From JAIRTY01 sp050257395 (GTDB lineage: Bacteria; Actinomycetota; Actinomycetes; Streptosporangiales; Streptosporangiaceae), in contig JBLMWU010000248.1 of NCBI GenBank assembly GCA_050257395.1, positions 1-15,303 of the forward strand: a DNA stretch of 15,303 bases. The letters are read 5' to 3'. Below are positions 7,381 to 14,475 of the stretch, one piece after another (the first letter of the stretch is position 1; each line of letters opens with the position of its first letter). The notes under the pieces were generated by a model. That model searched no databases and was not told the DNA's origin. It saw only the letters and a program-made list of their open reading frames with translations. Both the position numbers and the translations under genes were made by a program.

Positions 7381-7422
7381 GAGCACCTCGGCTTTGACCC
7401 GTGGAGAGCAGAAGGAAACGAA

Positions 7423-7432
7423 GATAATTATC
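7423..7432. promoter_or_regulatory. AT-rich palindrome / probable -10 region of the DHPS-like gene
   Basis: GATAATTATC is a perfect 10-base palindrome in a GC-rich setting, about 43 bases upstream of the DHPS-like ATG. On the minus strand it reads TGATAAT, an extended -10-like hexamer. The nearest TTGACG on that strand is 23 bases farther, too far for a standard spacer. A promoter is likely here, but its exact elements are not settled. Confidence 0.35.
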
Positions 7433-7587
7433 AGTGAACGACGCCGTACTGGGCCCGTCAACCGCGCCCGGCGGCGCCCGCGCAGCGGACAGCGTACGGG
7501 CCACGCTCCGCCCGACCCGCGCCAGGCAGCCCACCTGGGTATTGCCGCAGGCCAGCGACGCGCTGACCCGCGCCGGGCGGCTGACTG

Positions 7588-7617
7588 TTGACGAGCGGAG
7601 CCACCGGCAGCGACAAT
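7588..7617 (+). promoter_or_regulatory. Possible sigma70-type promoter for mgsABC
   Basis: TTGACG (7588-7593), an 18-base spacer, then GACAAT (7612-7617). Transcription from it would start near 7624, just ahead of the AAAC direct repeats and the shared motif. A factor bound there would then block elongation or initiation. The call rests on hexamer similarity only. Confidence 0.35.
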
Positions 7618-7630
7618 GTCCCATGTAATG

Positions 7631-7680
7631 AAACGCCGTATCGTCTTCATAAACACCGACTCTCGATAAACACCGTCCAC
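7631..7680 (+). repeat. Three direct AAACRCCG repeats ending in the shared motif
   Basis: AAACGCCG (7631-7638), AAACACCG (7651-7658) and AAACACCG (7668-7675) are spaced 20 and 17 bases apart. The last two are preceded by AT and form ATAAACACCG twice. The third copy continues into GTCCAC and so makes the full shared motif. Tandem partial sites like this are typical of multi-dimer operators. Confidence 0.5.
7668..7680 (+). promoter_or_regulatory. Shared 13-bp motif upstream of mgsA
   Basis: AAACACCGTCCAC, 87 bases upstream of the mgsA ATG. It differs from the soxB copy (5522-5534) only at position 7 or 8 (C/T) and from the gmaS copy (11402-11414) at one Y position. It has no inverted right arm here. 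Likely one binding site of a regulator common to all three transcription units. Confidence 0.55.
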
Positions 7681-7767
7681 CCGGGCCAGCTGCCGGCGGC
7701 CGCCGCCGGCCCCAGCCGCGGGATGCGGACACCATTGCGCAGGCCAACGGGAGGAGTACGGCGCGGG

Positions 7768-8676
7768 ATGTGCGGAATCATCGGCCTCCACTGCAAGAAC
7801 CCGGACCTGCAGCCACGCCTGGGCGAGCTGCTGACGGTGATGCTCGGGGCCATGACGACACGGGGTCCCGACTCGGCCGGGATCGCCGTCTACGCCGACC
7901 ACCCCACCGCCGGCCAGGCCGGCCCGCCGCTGCGGTACTCGCTGCGCGCTGACGCGGGCACCGGCTGGGAGCAGCTCGCCGAGCGGATCGCGGCCAGCAC
8001 CGGCAGCGCGGTCCGGGCCGAGCGGCTGACCGCTGACTCCGCGGTGCTGATCTCGGCCGCGGACGAGACAGCCTTCCTGGACTCGCTGCGCCGGCTGGGC
8101 CCGGACGTCGCGGTGGCCGGCTACGGGCGGGCCATGGTGGTCGTCAAGGATGTCGGCGCGCCGGCCGACATCTGCTCCCGCTACGGCATCCCCGGCTGGG
8201 CCGGCTACCAGGGCATCGGGCACACCCGGATGGCGACCGAGTCCGCGGTCACGACCGCCCACTCGCACCCGTTCGCCCCCGCGGCCGACCTGGCGCTGGT
8301 GCACAACGGTTCCTTCTCGAACTACGCGACCGTCCGCCGCCGGCTCGCCCGGGCAGGTGTCCGCTGCGAGACCGACAACGACTCCGAGGTCGCCGCCCGG
8401 CTGGTGGCGCTGCGCATGGCGCAGGGCGAGAGCCTGGATGACGCGCTGCGCTACGTGATGAAGGAGATGGACGGCTTCTACACGCTCCTGGTCTCCACCG
8501 CCAGCCAGTTCGCGGTGGTCCGCGACTCGTTCGCCTGCAAGCCGGCCGTGATCGCCGAGACGGACGACTACGTCGCCATGGCGTCGGAGTACCAGGCGCT
8601 CGCCCGGCTGCCCGGCATCGCCAAGGCCGAGGTCTTCGAGCCTGTGCCGGAGGAGATCTACGTATGGAACCGGTGA
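7768..8676 (+). CDS. mgsA: Class II glutamine amidotransferase, N-methylglutamate synthase subunit A (MgsA/GlxB)
   Basis: 302 residues, Ntn-hydrolase GATase class II. The product begins MCGIIGL, so Cys2 becomes the N-terminal nucleophile; this fixes the start at ATG 7768 although the frame is open upstream. Other family motifs are TTRGPDSAGIAVY (about 31-43), HTRMATESAVTTAHSHPFAP (the R and the substrate-binding segment), LVHNGSFSNY (the NG oxyanion motif) and TDNDSEVAARLV. In N-methylglutamate synthase this subunit hydrolyses the gamma-glutamyl amide (gamma-glutamylmethylamide), as the GATase domain of glutamate synthase hydrolyses glutamine. The ribosome site GGGAGGAG lies 11 bases upstream. 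The gene overlaps mgsB by 13 bases. GlxB of a glutamate-synthase-like enzyme acting on glutamine is the alternative reading. Confidence 0.88.
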   Translation: MCGIIGLHCKNPDLQPRLGELLTVMLGAMTTRGPDSAGIAVYADHPTAGQAGPPLRYSLRADAGTGWEQLAERIAASTGSAVRAERLTADSAVLISAADETAFLDSLRRLGPDVAVAGYGRAMVVVKDVGAPADICSRYGIPGWAGYQGIGHTRMATESAVTTAHSHPFAPAADLALVHNGSFSNYATVRRRLARAGVRCETDNDSEVAARLVALRMAQGESLDDALRYVMKEMDGFYTLLVSTASQFAVVRDSFACKPAVIAETDDYVAMASEYQALARLPGIAKAEVFEPVPEEIYVWNR

Positions 8677-9347
8677 TCCTGAACTGCGCGGAGCTGAGCA
8701 CCCGCGACATCAACGCCGCCCTGGCCGCGCTGCCGGACGGTTCGGCCGCCCGGGTGACCGAGCCGCACGGCCGGCACAACCTCGCGGTGGGCCTGGCCAA
8801 CCACGTGACCATCGACATCGCCGGGAACGCCGGCTACTACATCGGCGGCCTCAGCGACGGTCCCGACGTCGTGGTGGACGGCTTCGTGGGGTGGTCGGTC
8901 GGCGAGAACCTGATGAGCGGCTCCATCCGGGTCAAGGGCAACGCGTCGGAGTGCGCGGGCGCCTCCGCCCACGGCGGCACCATCATCATCGAGGGCGACG
9001 CGTCCTCCCGGGCGGGCATCTCGCTCAAGGGCGGGACGATCCTGGTGGCCGGCGACGTCGGGCACATGAGCGGGTTCATGGCCCAGGCCGGCACCATGCT
9101 CATCGGCGGCAACGCGGGCCACGCGCTGGCCGACTCGGTGTACGAGGCCGTCCTGTACGTGGCGGGCAAGGTCGCCTCCCTCGGCTCGGACGCCCGGATC
9201 GAGGAGCTCACCGAGGACGACGTGCGGCTGGTCAAGGAGCTGGCCAAGCTCGGCGGCTTCGACCACGTCGACCCCGGGAACGTCACCCGGGTCGCCTCCG
9301 CCCGCGAGCTGTACAACTTCGACGCGCTGAAGGACCAGAAGTACTGA
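8664..9347 (+). CDS. mgsB: Glutamate synthase GXGXG-domain subunit (MgsB/GlxC)
   Basis: 227 residues corresponding to the C-terminal beta-helix domain of GltB as a free-standing protein. It has repeated Gly-rich rungs: VTIDIAGNAGYYIGG, IRVKGNASECAGASAHGG, IIIEGDASSRAGISLKGG, ILVAGDVGHMSGFMAQAG, MLIGGNAGHALADSVYEA. This is the G-x-x-G-x-x-x-G GXGXG pattern. The domain is structural, forming a channel wall between the amidase and the FMN synthase subunits. The start is ATG at 8664, with GGAGGAG 8 bases upstream, overlapping mgsA. The C-terminal segment (ELTEDDVRLVKELAKLGGFDH...ELYNFDALK) matches the free-standing GlxC type rather than GltB. It ends in a TGATG overlap with mgsC. Confidence 0.9.
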   Translation: MEPVILNCAELSTRDINAALAALPDGSAARVTEPHGRHNLAVGLANHVTIDIAGNAGYYIGGLSDGPDVVVDGFVGWSVGENLMSGSIRVKGNASECAGASAHGGTIIIEGDASSRAGISLKGGTILVAGDVGHMSGFMAQAGTMLIGGNAGHALADSVYEAVLYVAGKVASLGSDARIEELTEDDVRLVKELAKLGGFDHVDPGNVTRVASARELYNFDALKDQKY

Positions 9348-10720
9348 TGGAGATGAGCCACGGGCCCGGCCTGCCGATGGACGCCCACCGCGCCAGCCAC
9401 AGCTTCCCGCCGGAGATGATCGCGCAGATCCAGCGGACGGCCGCCGAAGGCCACTACGAGATCCGCGGCTGGGGCGCCAAGCGGGCCCTGCCGTCCTTCG
9501 ACGACCTGCTGTTCCTCACCGCGTCGCTGACCCGGTACCCGCTGGAGGGCTACCGGGAGAAGTGCGACACCGCGACGGTGCTCGGCACCCGGTTCGCCAG
9601 CAAGCCGGTGGAGCTGGACATCCCGATCACCATCGCGGGCATGAGCTTCGGCGCCCTGTCGGCGCGGGCCAAGACCGCCCTGGGCAGGGCCGCGACCGCG
9701 GCCGGGACCTCCACCACCACCGGCGACGGCGGCATGATCGACGAGGAGCGGGCCGCCTCGCACCTGCTGGTGTACCAGTGCCTGCCCTCGCGGTACGGCT
9801 TCCGGCCGCAGGACCTGCGGCGGGCGGACGCGATCGAGGTGGTCATCGGCCAGGGTGCCAAGCCGGGCGGCGGCGGGCTGCTGCTCGGCCAGAAGGTGAG
9901 CGAGCGGGTCGCCCACATGCGCACCCTGCCCGCCGGTGTGGATCAGCGGTCCGCGTCCCGGCACCCGGACTGGGTGGGCCCGGACGACCTGCGCATCAAG
10001 ATCGAGGAGCTGCGCGAGGCCACCAACTGGGAGAAGCCGATCTACGTGAAGTTCGGCGCCACCCGGGTCAGCAACGACGTGAAGCTCGCCGTGGAGGCGG
10101 GCGCGGACGTGGTGGTGCTGGACGGCATGCAGGGCGGCACCGCCGCCACCCAGGACTTCTTCATCGAGCACACCGGCATCCCCACGCTGCCCGCGGTGCG
10201 GCTGGCGGCCGAGGCCCTCCGGGACATCGGCATGGAGGACGAGGTGCAGCTCATCGTGTCCGGCGGCATCCGCACCGGCGCCGACGCCGCCAAGGCGCTC
10301 GCGCTCGGCGCGGATGCGGTATCCATCGGCGTCGCCCCGCTGATCGCGCTGGGCTGCAACAGCCCCACCTACTGGCGCGGCGGCGCCGACCACGACGCCG
10401 CCGCGGACTACCGGGCACTGGGCACCGAGGCCGGGTTCTGCCACCACTGCCACACCGGCCGCTGCCCGGTCGGCGTCGCCACCCAGGACCCGGAGCTGGA
10501 GGAGCGGCTTGACGTCGAGCGCGGCGCCCGCCACGCGGCCAACTACCTCAAGGCGATGGCCATGGAGCTCGCGGCGATCGCCCGGGCCTGCGGCAAGTCC
10601 AGCGTCCACAACCTCGAGCCGAATGACCTGGTCGCGCTGACGATCGAGGCGGCGGCCATGGCCCAGGTGCCGCTGGCCGGCACGGACTGGATCCCGGGAC
10701 ATCCGAAGAACGGCTGGTGA
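9347..10720 (+). CDS. mgsC: FMN-binding glutamate synthase-like subunit (MgsC/GlxD)
   Basis: 457 residues, the FMN/Fe-S synthase domain of glutamate synthase as a separate subunit. It would form N-methylglutamate (or glutamate) by reductive transfer of the amine. The TIM-barrel signatures are ITIAGMSFGALSARAKTALGRAA, TTTGDGGMIDEER, GQGAKPGGGGLLLGQKV, YVKFGATRVSNDVKLAVEAGADVVVLDG, LIVSGGIRTGADAAKALALGADAVSIG. The segment CHHCHTGRCPVGVATQ places Cys365, Cys368 and Cys373 as iron-sulfur ligands. ATG at 9347 shares one base with the mgsB stop (TGATG); a second ATG at 9353, with GGAG just before it, is an alternative. The usual length for free-standing MgsC/GlxD is about 440-450. No GltD-type NADPH subunit is encoded in the window, so the electron donor is unknown. 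Confidence 0.9.
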   Translation: MEMSHGPGLPMDAHRASHSFPPEMIAQIQRTAAEGHYEIRGWGAKRALPSFDDLLFLTASLTRYPLEGYREKCDTATVLGTRFASKPVELDIPITIAGMSFGALSARAKTALGRAATAAGTSTTTGDGGMIDEERAASHLLVYQCLPSRYGFRPQDLRRADAIEVVIGQGAKPGGGGLLLGQKVSERVAHMRTLPAGVDQRSASRHPDWVGPDDLRIKIEELREATNWEKPIYVKFGATRVSNDVKLAVEAGADVVVLDGMQGGTAATQDFFIEHTGIPTLPAVRLAAEALRDIGMEDEVQLIVSGGIRTGADAAKALALGADAVSIGVAPLIALGCNSPTYWRGGADHDAAADYRALGTEAGFCHHCHTGRCPVGVATQDPELEERLDVERGARHAANYLKAMAMELAAIARACGKSSVHNLEPNDLVALTIEAAAMAQVPLAGTDWIPGHPKNGW

Positions 10721-10761
10721 CCGGCGGCGCGGCTCGCCGGGGGAAGAAAGAAGGGTGCGCC

Positions 10762-11178
10762 ATGTACGACAGGATCCTGGTGGCGGTGGACCACTCGCCC
10801 GCCTCTGACCACGCCCTGCGCGCCGCCAGGGACCTGGCGCAGCTCTCCGGCGGCGAGGTGTGGGTGCTGCACCTGCGCGAGCGGGAGGTCATCGCCCGGA
10901 TGGGCCAGGTGCCGTCGGAGACCCCGGAAGAGGCGGGCGTCACCGTCGACGACGCGGTCAAGCAGCTCACCGACGCCGGGCTCCGGGCGCACGGCGAGGT
11001 GCGGAACACGCTGTTTGGATACGCCGCCAAGGAGATCGTGGCGGATGCCCAGCTGCACGACGTGGGCGTGATCGTCATGGGCTCGCGCGGCCGCAGCGAC
11101 CTGGCCGGCCTGGTCCTCGGCAGCACCGCCCACAAGGTCATCCACCTCGCCGACCGCCCCGTGCTCGTCGTGCGCTAG
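10762..11178 (+). CDS. Universal stress protein (UspA family), ATP-binding type
   Basis: 138 residues, a single Usp domain. The N-terminal ILVAVDHSPASDHAL (5-19) is the first strand and loop. The ATP signature G-2x-G-9x-G-S is intact at Gly107, Gly110, Gly120 and Ser121 (GSRGRSDLAGLVLGST). The end, HLADRPVLVVR, is typical. The start is ATG at 10762, with AAGAAGG about 8 bases upstream. A GTG overlapping the mgsC stop is open in frame, but adds residues unlike Usp. It lies 41 bases after mgsC on the same strand, so probably shares its transcript. Usp genes are often carried in metabolic operons; its direct role here is unknown. Confidence 0.9.
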   Translation: MYDRILVAVDHSPASDHALRAARDLAQLSGGEVWVLHLREREVIARMGQVPSETPEEAGVTVDDAVKQLTDAGLRAHGEVRNTLFGYAAKEIVADAQLHDVGVIVMGSRGRSDLAGLVLGSTAHKVIHLADRPVLVVR

Positions 11179-11200
11179 CCCGGCGGGCGGCCGGCGTTCT

Positions 11201-11240
11201 GTTACAACGGCGTTAACTTCCCGGTCGCCGTTGTTGTTTC
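11201..11240 (+). terminator. Stem-loop after the mgsABC-usp operon
   Basis: ACAACGGCG (11204-11212) and CGCCGTTGT (11226-11234) form a perfect 9-base stem around a 13-base loop, followed by TGTTTC. It lies 25 bases after the usp stop and fits an intrinsic terminator with a modest T tract. The left arm overlaps GTTAC-N6-GTTAAC (11201-11217), which loosely recalls the half-sites of the actinobacterial nitrogen regulator GlnR (GTnAC-n6-GnAAC), so a regulatory role is possible. Confidence 0.5.
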
Positions 11241-11401
11241 GCATGAGTAAACGAATGATGCTTCCCGTTGCTGCCAGGCAGGATCGGGTCCTGAGCAGCG
11301 CCCGCCGGGCAGGGTCCCCGTTCCCGCCCAATTCAGGCGTAACGGAGATCTTCCCATTCCGGTATGGCGGGCGTACTCTCTCCCTAACGTATCGCTCTAG
11401 T

Positions 11402-11414
11402 AAACATCGTCCAC
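11402..11414 (+). promoter_or_regulatory. Shared 13-bp motif upstream of gmaS
   Basis: AAACATCGTCCAC, 39 bases before the gmaS GTG, inside the 275-base spacer after usp. The bases after it (TCTGGTGCAT) give a poor right arm compared with the perfect one at soxB. The location so close to the start suits a site overlapping or just downstream of the promoter. Weak hexamers TTCCCA (11351) and TACTCT (11374) are spaced 17 bases apart upstream of it; I do not rely on them. Confidence 0.55.
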
Positions 11415-11453
11415 TCTGGTGCATAGGTGTCATGTGGCGGGAGGAGCGCGCAA

Positions 11454-12812
11454 GTGTCGGAAGTTGATGACGAGCTCCGGGCGCGGGCCGAGGCGGACGG
11501 CGTTGAGTTCTTCTTCGCGATGTTCGTCGACATGCACGGCAAGCCGTGCGCCAAGATGATCCCGGTCGAGGCGATCGACGTGCTCACGGGCGGGGGCGCC
11601 GGCTTCGCCGGGTTCGCCGCCGGGCCGATGGGGCAGACCCCGGCCGACCCCGACATGATCGCCATCCCGGACCCGGCGTCCTACGCGCTGGTGCCCTGGC
11701 AGCCGGGCCTGGCCGTGCTGCAGTGCGACATCCACGTCGAGGGCGAGCCGTGGCCGTACACGCCGCGGCTGATCCTCAAGGCCATGGTGGACAAGGCCCG
11801 CGAGCGCGGGCTGGTCTACAACGCGGGCGCGGAGGCCGAGTACTTCCTGGTGCGCCGCACCGGCAGCGGCACGATCGAGCTGGCCGACCCGCTCGACACC
11901 TCCGACGCGCCGTGCTACGACGCCAAGGGCCTCACCCGGATGTTCGACCACCTCACCACCGTGTCGCGGTACATGAACAGGCTGGGCTGGGCCAACTACG
12001 CGAACGACCACGAGGACGCGAACGGCCAGTTCGAGCAGAACTTCAAGTACGCCGACGCGCTCACCACCGCCGACCGGCTCGTCTTCTACCGGTACATGGT
12101 GCACACGGTGGCGCACCAGGCGGGGGTGGCCGCGACCTTCATGCCCAAGCCGTTCGCCAACCTGACCGGCTCCGGCCTGCATCTGCACTCCAGCCTGTGG
12201 GACGCGCAGACCGGCAAGGAGCTGTTCGCCGACCCGGATGACCCGCGCGGGCTGGGCCTGTCCGAGATGGCCTACCACTACATCGGCGGGCTCATCGACC
12301 ACGCCCCCTCGATGGCGGCGGTCACCTGCCCGACGGTCAACTCCTACAAGCGCATCGGGGTCGGCGCCCCGATTTCCGGCGCCACCTGGGCGCCGGCCTA
12401 CGCCACCTACGGCGGCAACAACCGCACCCAGATGCTCCGGGTCCCCGAGGCCGGCCGGGTGGAGAACCGCGCCTGCGACGGCTCGGCCAACCCCTACCTG
12501 GCGCTGGCCGTGCAGCTGGCGGCGGGCCTGGACGGGATCGACCGCAGGCTGGACCCGGGCGAGCCGAACCGCGACAACCTCTTCCTGCTACCGCCCGGGG
12601 AGGTCGCGGCCCGCGGCATCAAGTCGCTCCCGCCGACCCTGCTGCACGCCGCGGACCTGCTAGTGGGCGACGACGTGCTGCGCGAGGCGCTGGGCAAGAC
12701 GCCCGGCGGCGACTACATCGACTACTACGCCAAGATCAAGCGCGAGGAGTTCCAGGCCTGGCACTCCGTCGTGTCCAACTGGGAAGTGGAGCGGTACCTG
12801 ACGCTCTTCTGA
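11454..12812 (+). CDS. gmaS: Type III glutamine synthetase-like, probable gamma-glutamylmethylamide synthetase (GmaS/GlnT)
   Basis: 452 residues of the glutamine synthetase superfamily, GlnT/GmaS branch. The catalytic pattern is complete: VDMHGKPCAKM (25-35), GAEAEYFL with metal ligands Glu127 and Glu129, NDHEDANGQFEQNF with Glu187 and Glu194, GSGLHLHSSLWD with His243, NSYKR, and RVPEAGRVENRACDGSANPYLA with Arg329, Arg335, Glu337 and Arg339. The C-terminal YIDYYAKIKREEFQAWHSVVSNWEVERYL is the end typical of this branch. In methylotrophs the enzyme joins methylamine to glutamate with ATP. Ammonia-using GlnT is the alternative, and the residues that separate the two cannot be called from motifs alone. 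The start is GTG at 11454, with GGAGGAG 7 bases upstream. The permease follows after 62 bases. Confidence 0.88.
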   Translation: MSEVDDELRARAEADGVEFFFAMFVDMHGKPCAKMIPVEAIDVLTGGGAGFAGFAAGPMGQTPADPDMIAIPDPASYALVPWQPGLAVLQCDIHVEGEPWPYTPRLILKAMVDKARERGLVYNAGAEAEYFLVRRTGSGTIELADPLDTSDAPCYDAKGLTRMFDHLTTVSRYMNRLGWANYANDHEDANGQFEQNFKYADALTTADRLVFYRYMVHTVAHQAGVAATFMPKPFANLTGSGLHLHSSLWDAQTGKELFADPDDPRGLGLSEMAYHYIGGLIDHAPSMAAVTCPTVNSYKRIGVGAPISGATWAPAYATYGGNNRTQMLRVPEAGRVENRACDGSANPYLALAVQLAAGLDGIDRRLDPGEPNRDNLFLLPPGEVAARGIKSLPPTLLHAADLLVGDDVLREALGKTPGGDYIDYYAKIKREEFQAWHSVVSNWEVERYLTLF

Positions 12813-12874
12813 CGAGGGCGCCGCCGCCCTTCGTGCCCCCGACCCCTGCCATCACGCGGAAACAAGGAGGGGCC

Positions 12875-14455
12875 ATGGCCTCAGCAGCTGGGTCACTGCC
12901 GGAGAAGGGCCTGGTCAAAGGCACCAACTGGTGGGGTGCCTTTGTGATCGGGCTGGCGGGGACGATCCTCGTCACCGGCATCGCACCCTACGTCGTCCAG
13001 GGCACCGGCGCGCTGGGCATCATCCTCATGGGCGTGATGACGGTCGCGGGCTGCTTCCTGTGCCTGTGCCTCGCCGAGCTGGCGACGCTGTGGCCGGACC
13101 GCACCGGCGGCATCCCGTCCTTCGCCACCGAATCCTTCCGCCCGCTGACCGGCGACAAGGTCGCCCGGCACATCGGCGGCGTGTCGGGCTGGGCGTACTG
13201 GCTCGGCTGGTTCCCGGTGGCGCCCATCAACGTGATCCTGACCGCCTCCTACCTGGCGGTGCTGTTCGGGTTCAGCCCCGGCCACCTGATCGAGCCGGTC
13301 GGCTCCGTCTGGGGCGCCCCGATCGGCATCACGATCATCGCCATCTGCTTCATCCTGCTGCTGGCCATCTTCATCCCGGCCTACCTCGGGATCCGGCTCG
13401 GCGCGGCGTTCGCGACGGTGCTCGGCGTGCTGTCCATGCTGCCGATCACGGTCATGGTCTTCCTGCCGTTCTTCAAGCCGGGCTCGATCCACTGGGGCAA
13501 CGTCGCAGGCTTCCACGCCCCGGCGCATGTGCACGTGAGCTGGACGTTCGTGCTCGCGTGGTTCTTCCCGATCCTGTGGAACGTCATCGCCATGGAGGCC
13601 GCCGCCTGCTACGTCGGCGAGTGCCGCGGCGGCGCCCGCGACGCGAAGATCGCGCTGACCGCCGAGGGCGTCTTCGGGATGTTCATCTACATCATGACGC
13701 CGCTGATGTTCGTCGCGGTGCTGGGGCTGGCGCTGGCCAGCGCGGACCCGCTGACCCTGTACCTGTCCTACACCAACCACATCTTCGGCAAGGGCTCCTG
13801 GGAGCAGTGGTTCGTCGGCATCCCGCTCGTCATGGCCCTCGGCCTGTCGGTGCTGAACGCCATCATGGGCTGCGGCCGGTCGATCTACCAGGCGGCCGAG
13901 GACGGGCTGCTGCCCCGCTTCTTCGAGCACAAGAACAAGCACGGCGTGCCCGACTACGCGATGGGTTTCAACGTGGTCTGCTCGGCGCTGCTGGTGCTGC
14001 TCGGCTCGCCGGTGCGCATCTACATCATCTCCAACGGCGGCTACCTGCTGTCCTGCACGCTGGCGTTCGGCGGCTACTTCGTCTACCGGCACCTGCGGCC
14101 GGACGAGCCGCGCCCGTTCCGGCTGCCGACGTTCTCCAAGTGGATCGCGCTCGCGATCTTCGCGGTCTGGACCGTGATCTACTTCTGGGGCGGCTGGAAC
14201 TCGCCGAAGGTGATCCTGGCCGACCCGCGCCAGGGGCCCGGGCTCTACCTGCTGGGCCTGCTGATCGTCGCCCTGTACGCGCCGCTGTACTGGTGGCGGG
14301 CGCGGCAGGACCGCCGGGTCACGGCCGGCCAGGTGACGGTCGCCCCGGTCCTCGCCGCCGCCGCGGCGGTGCCCGAGGACGGGGTCCTGGAGACCAGCGG
14401 GGCCGAGGCCGTCGCGGGCGCCGAACCGCCGGGCGAGCCCCCGGCGGCCCCGTGA
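12875..14455 (+). CDS. APC-superfamily amino acid/amine permease
   Basis: 526-residue integral membrane protein with about 12 hydrophobic segments between residues 18 and 480, for example FVIGLAGTILVTGIAPYVV, IGITIIAICFILLLAIFIP, FGMFIYIMTPLMFVAVLGLAL and LLGLLIVALYAPLYWW. It carries APC-type features: a Gly-rich first helix, AELATLWPDRTGGIPSFA after helix 2, and GCGRSIYQAAEDGLLPRFF late in the protein. The last 45 or so residues are an Ala/Pro/Glu-rich tail, probably cytoplasmic and disordered. The start is ATG at 12875, with AAGGAGG 4 bases upstream. The substrate is not readable from sequence. Co-transcription with gmaS suggests an amine such as methylamine, or an N-methylated or gamma-glutamyl amino acid. 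Confidence 0.87.
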   Translation: MASAAGSLPEKGLVKGTNWWGAFVIGLAGTILVTGIAPYVVQGTGALGIILMGVMTVAGCFLCLCLAELATLWPDRTGGIPSFATESFRPLTGDKVARHIGGVSGWAYWLGWFPVAPINVILTASYLAVLFGFSPGHLIEPVGSVWGAPIGITIIAICFILLLAIFIPAYLGIRLGAAFATVLGVLSMLPITVMVFLPFFKPGSIHWGNVAGFHAPAHVHVSWTFVLAWFFPILWNVIAMEAAACYVGECRGGARDAKIALTAEGVFGMFIYIMTPLMFVAVLGLALASADPLTLYLSYTNHIFGKGSWEQWFVGIPLVMALGLSVLNAIMGCGRSIYQAAEDGLLPRFFEHKNKHGVPDYAMGFNVVCSALLVLLGSPVRIYIISNGGYLLSCTLAFGGYFVYRHLRPDEPRPFRLPTFSKWIALAIFAVWTVIYFWGGWNSPKVILADPRQGPGLYLLGLLIVALYAPLYWWRARQDRRVTAGQVTVAPVLAAAAAVPEDGVLETSGAEAVAGAEPPGEPPAAP

Positions 14456-14475
14456 TCCGGTAACGGGAACCCCTG

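Larger units (their letters stand above)
7381..7767. other. Divergent intergenic region between the DHPS-like gene and mgsA
   Basis: 387 bases with no convincing gene. The mgsA frame is open upstream to about 7588, but the active-site Cys fixes its start at 7768. From left to right it holds an AT-rich palindrome (7423-7432), a TTGACG on the minus strand (7461-7456), a possible plus-strand promoter (7588-7617), three AAAC-CCG direct repeats (7631-7680) ending in the shared 13-bp motif, and the mgsA ribosome site GGGAGGAG (7749-7756). The AT-rich islands stand out against the GC-rich background. No RNA gene is recognised. Confidence 0.7.

Noticed and set aside
7588..7767. Upstream extension of the mgsA reading frame
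   Set aside because: GATase class II needs Cys at position 2 after Met removal, which is met only by the ATG at 7768. The extension covers the regulatory repeats.
8837..10702. Long minus-strand open frame opposite mgsB and mgsC
   Set aside because: It runs across two real genes, lacks any family motif, and has the His/Arg/Gly-rich composition of a shadow frame.
12893..14092. Minus-strand open frame opposite the permease
   Set aside because: It encodes a repetitive Asp/Arg/His/Gln-rich product, which is the usual complement of a hydrophobic membrane-protein gene.
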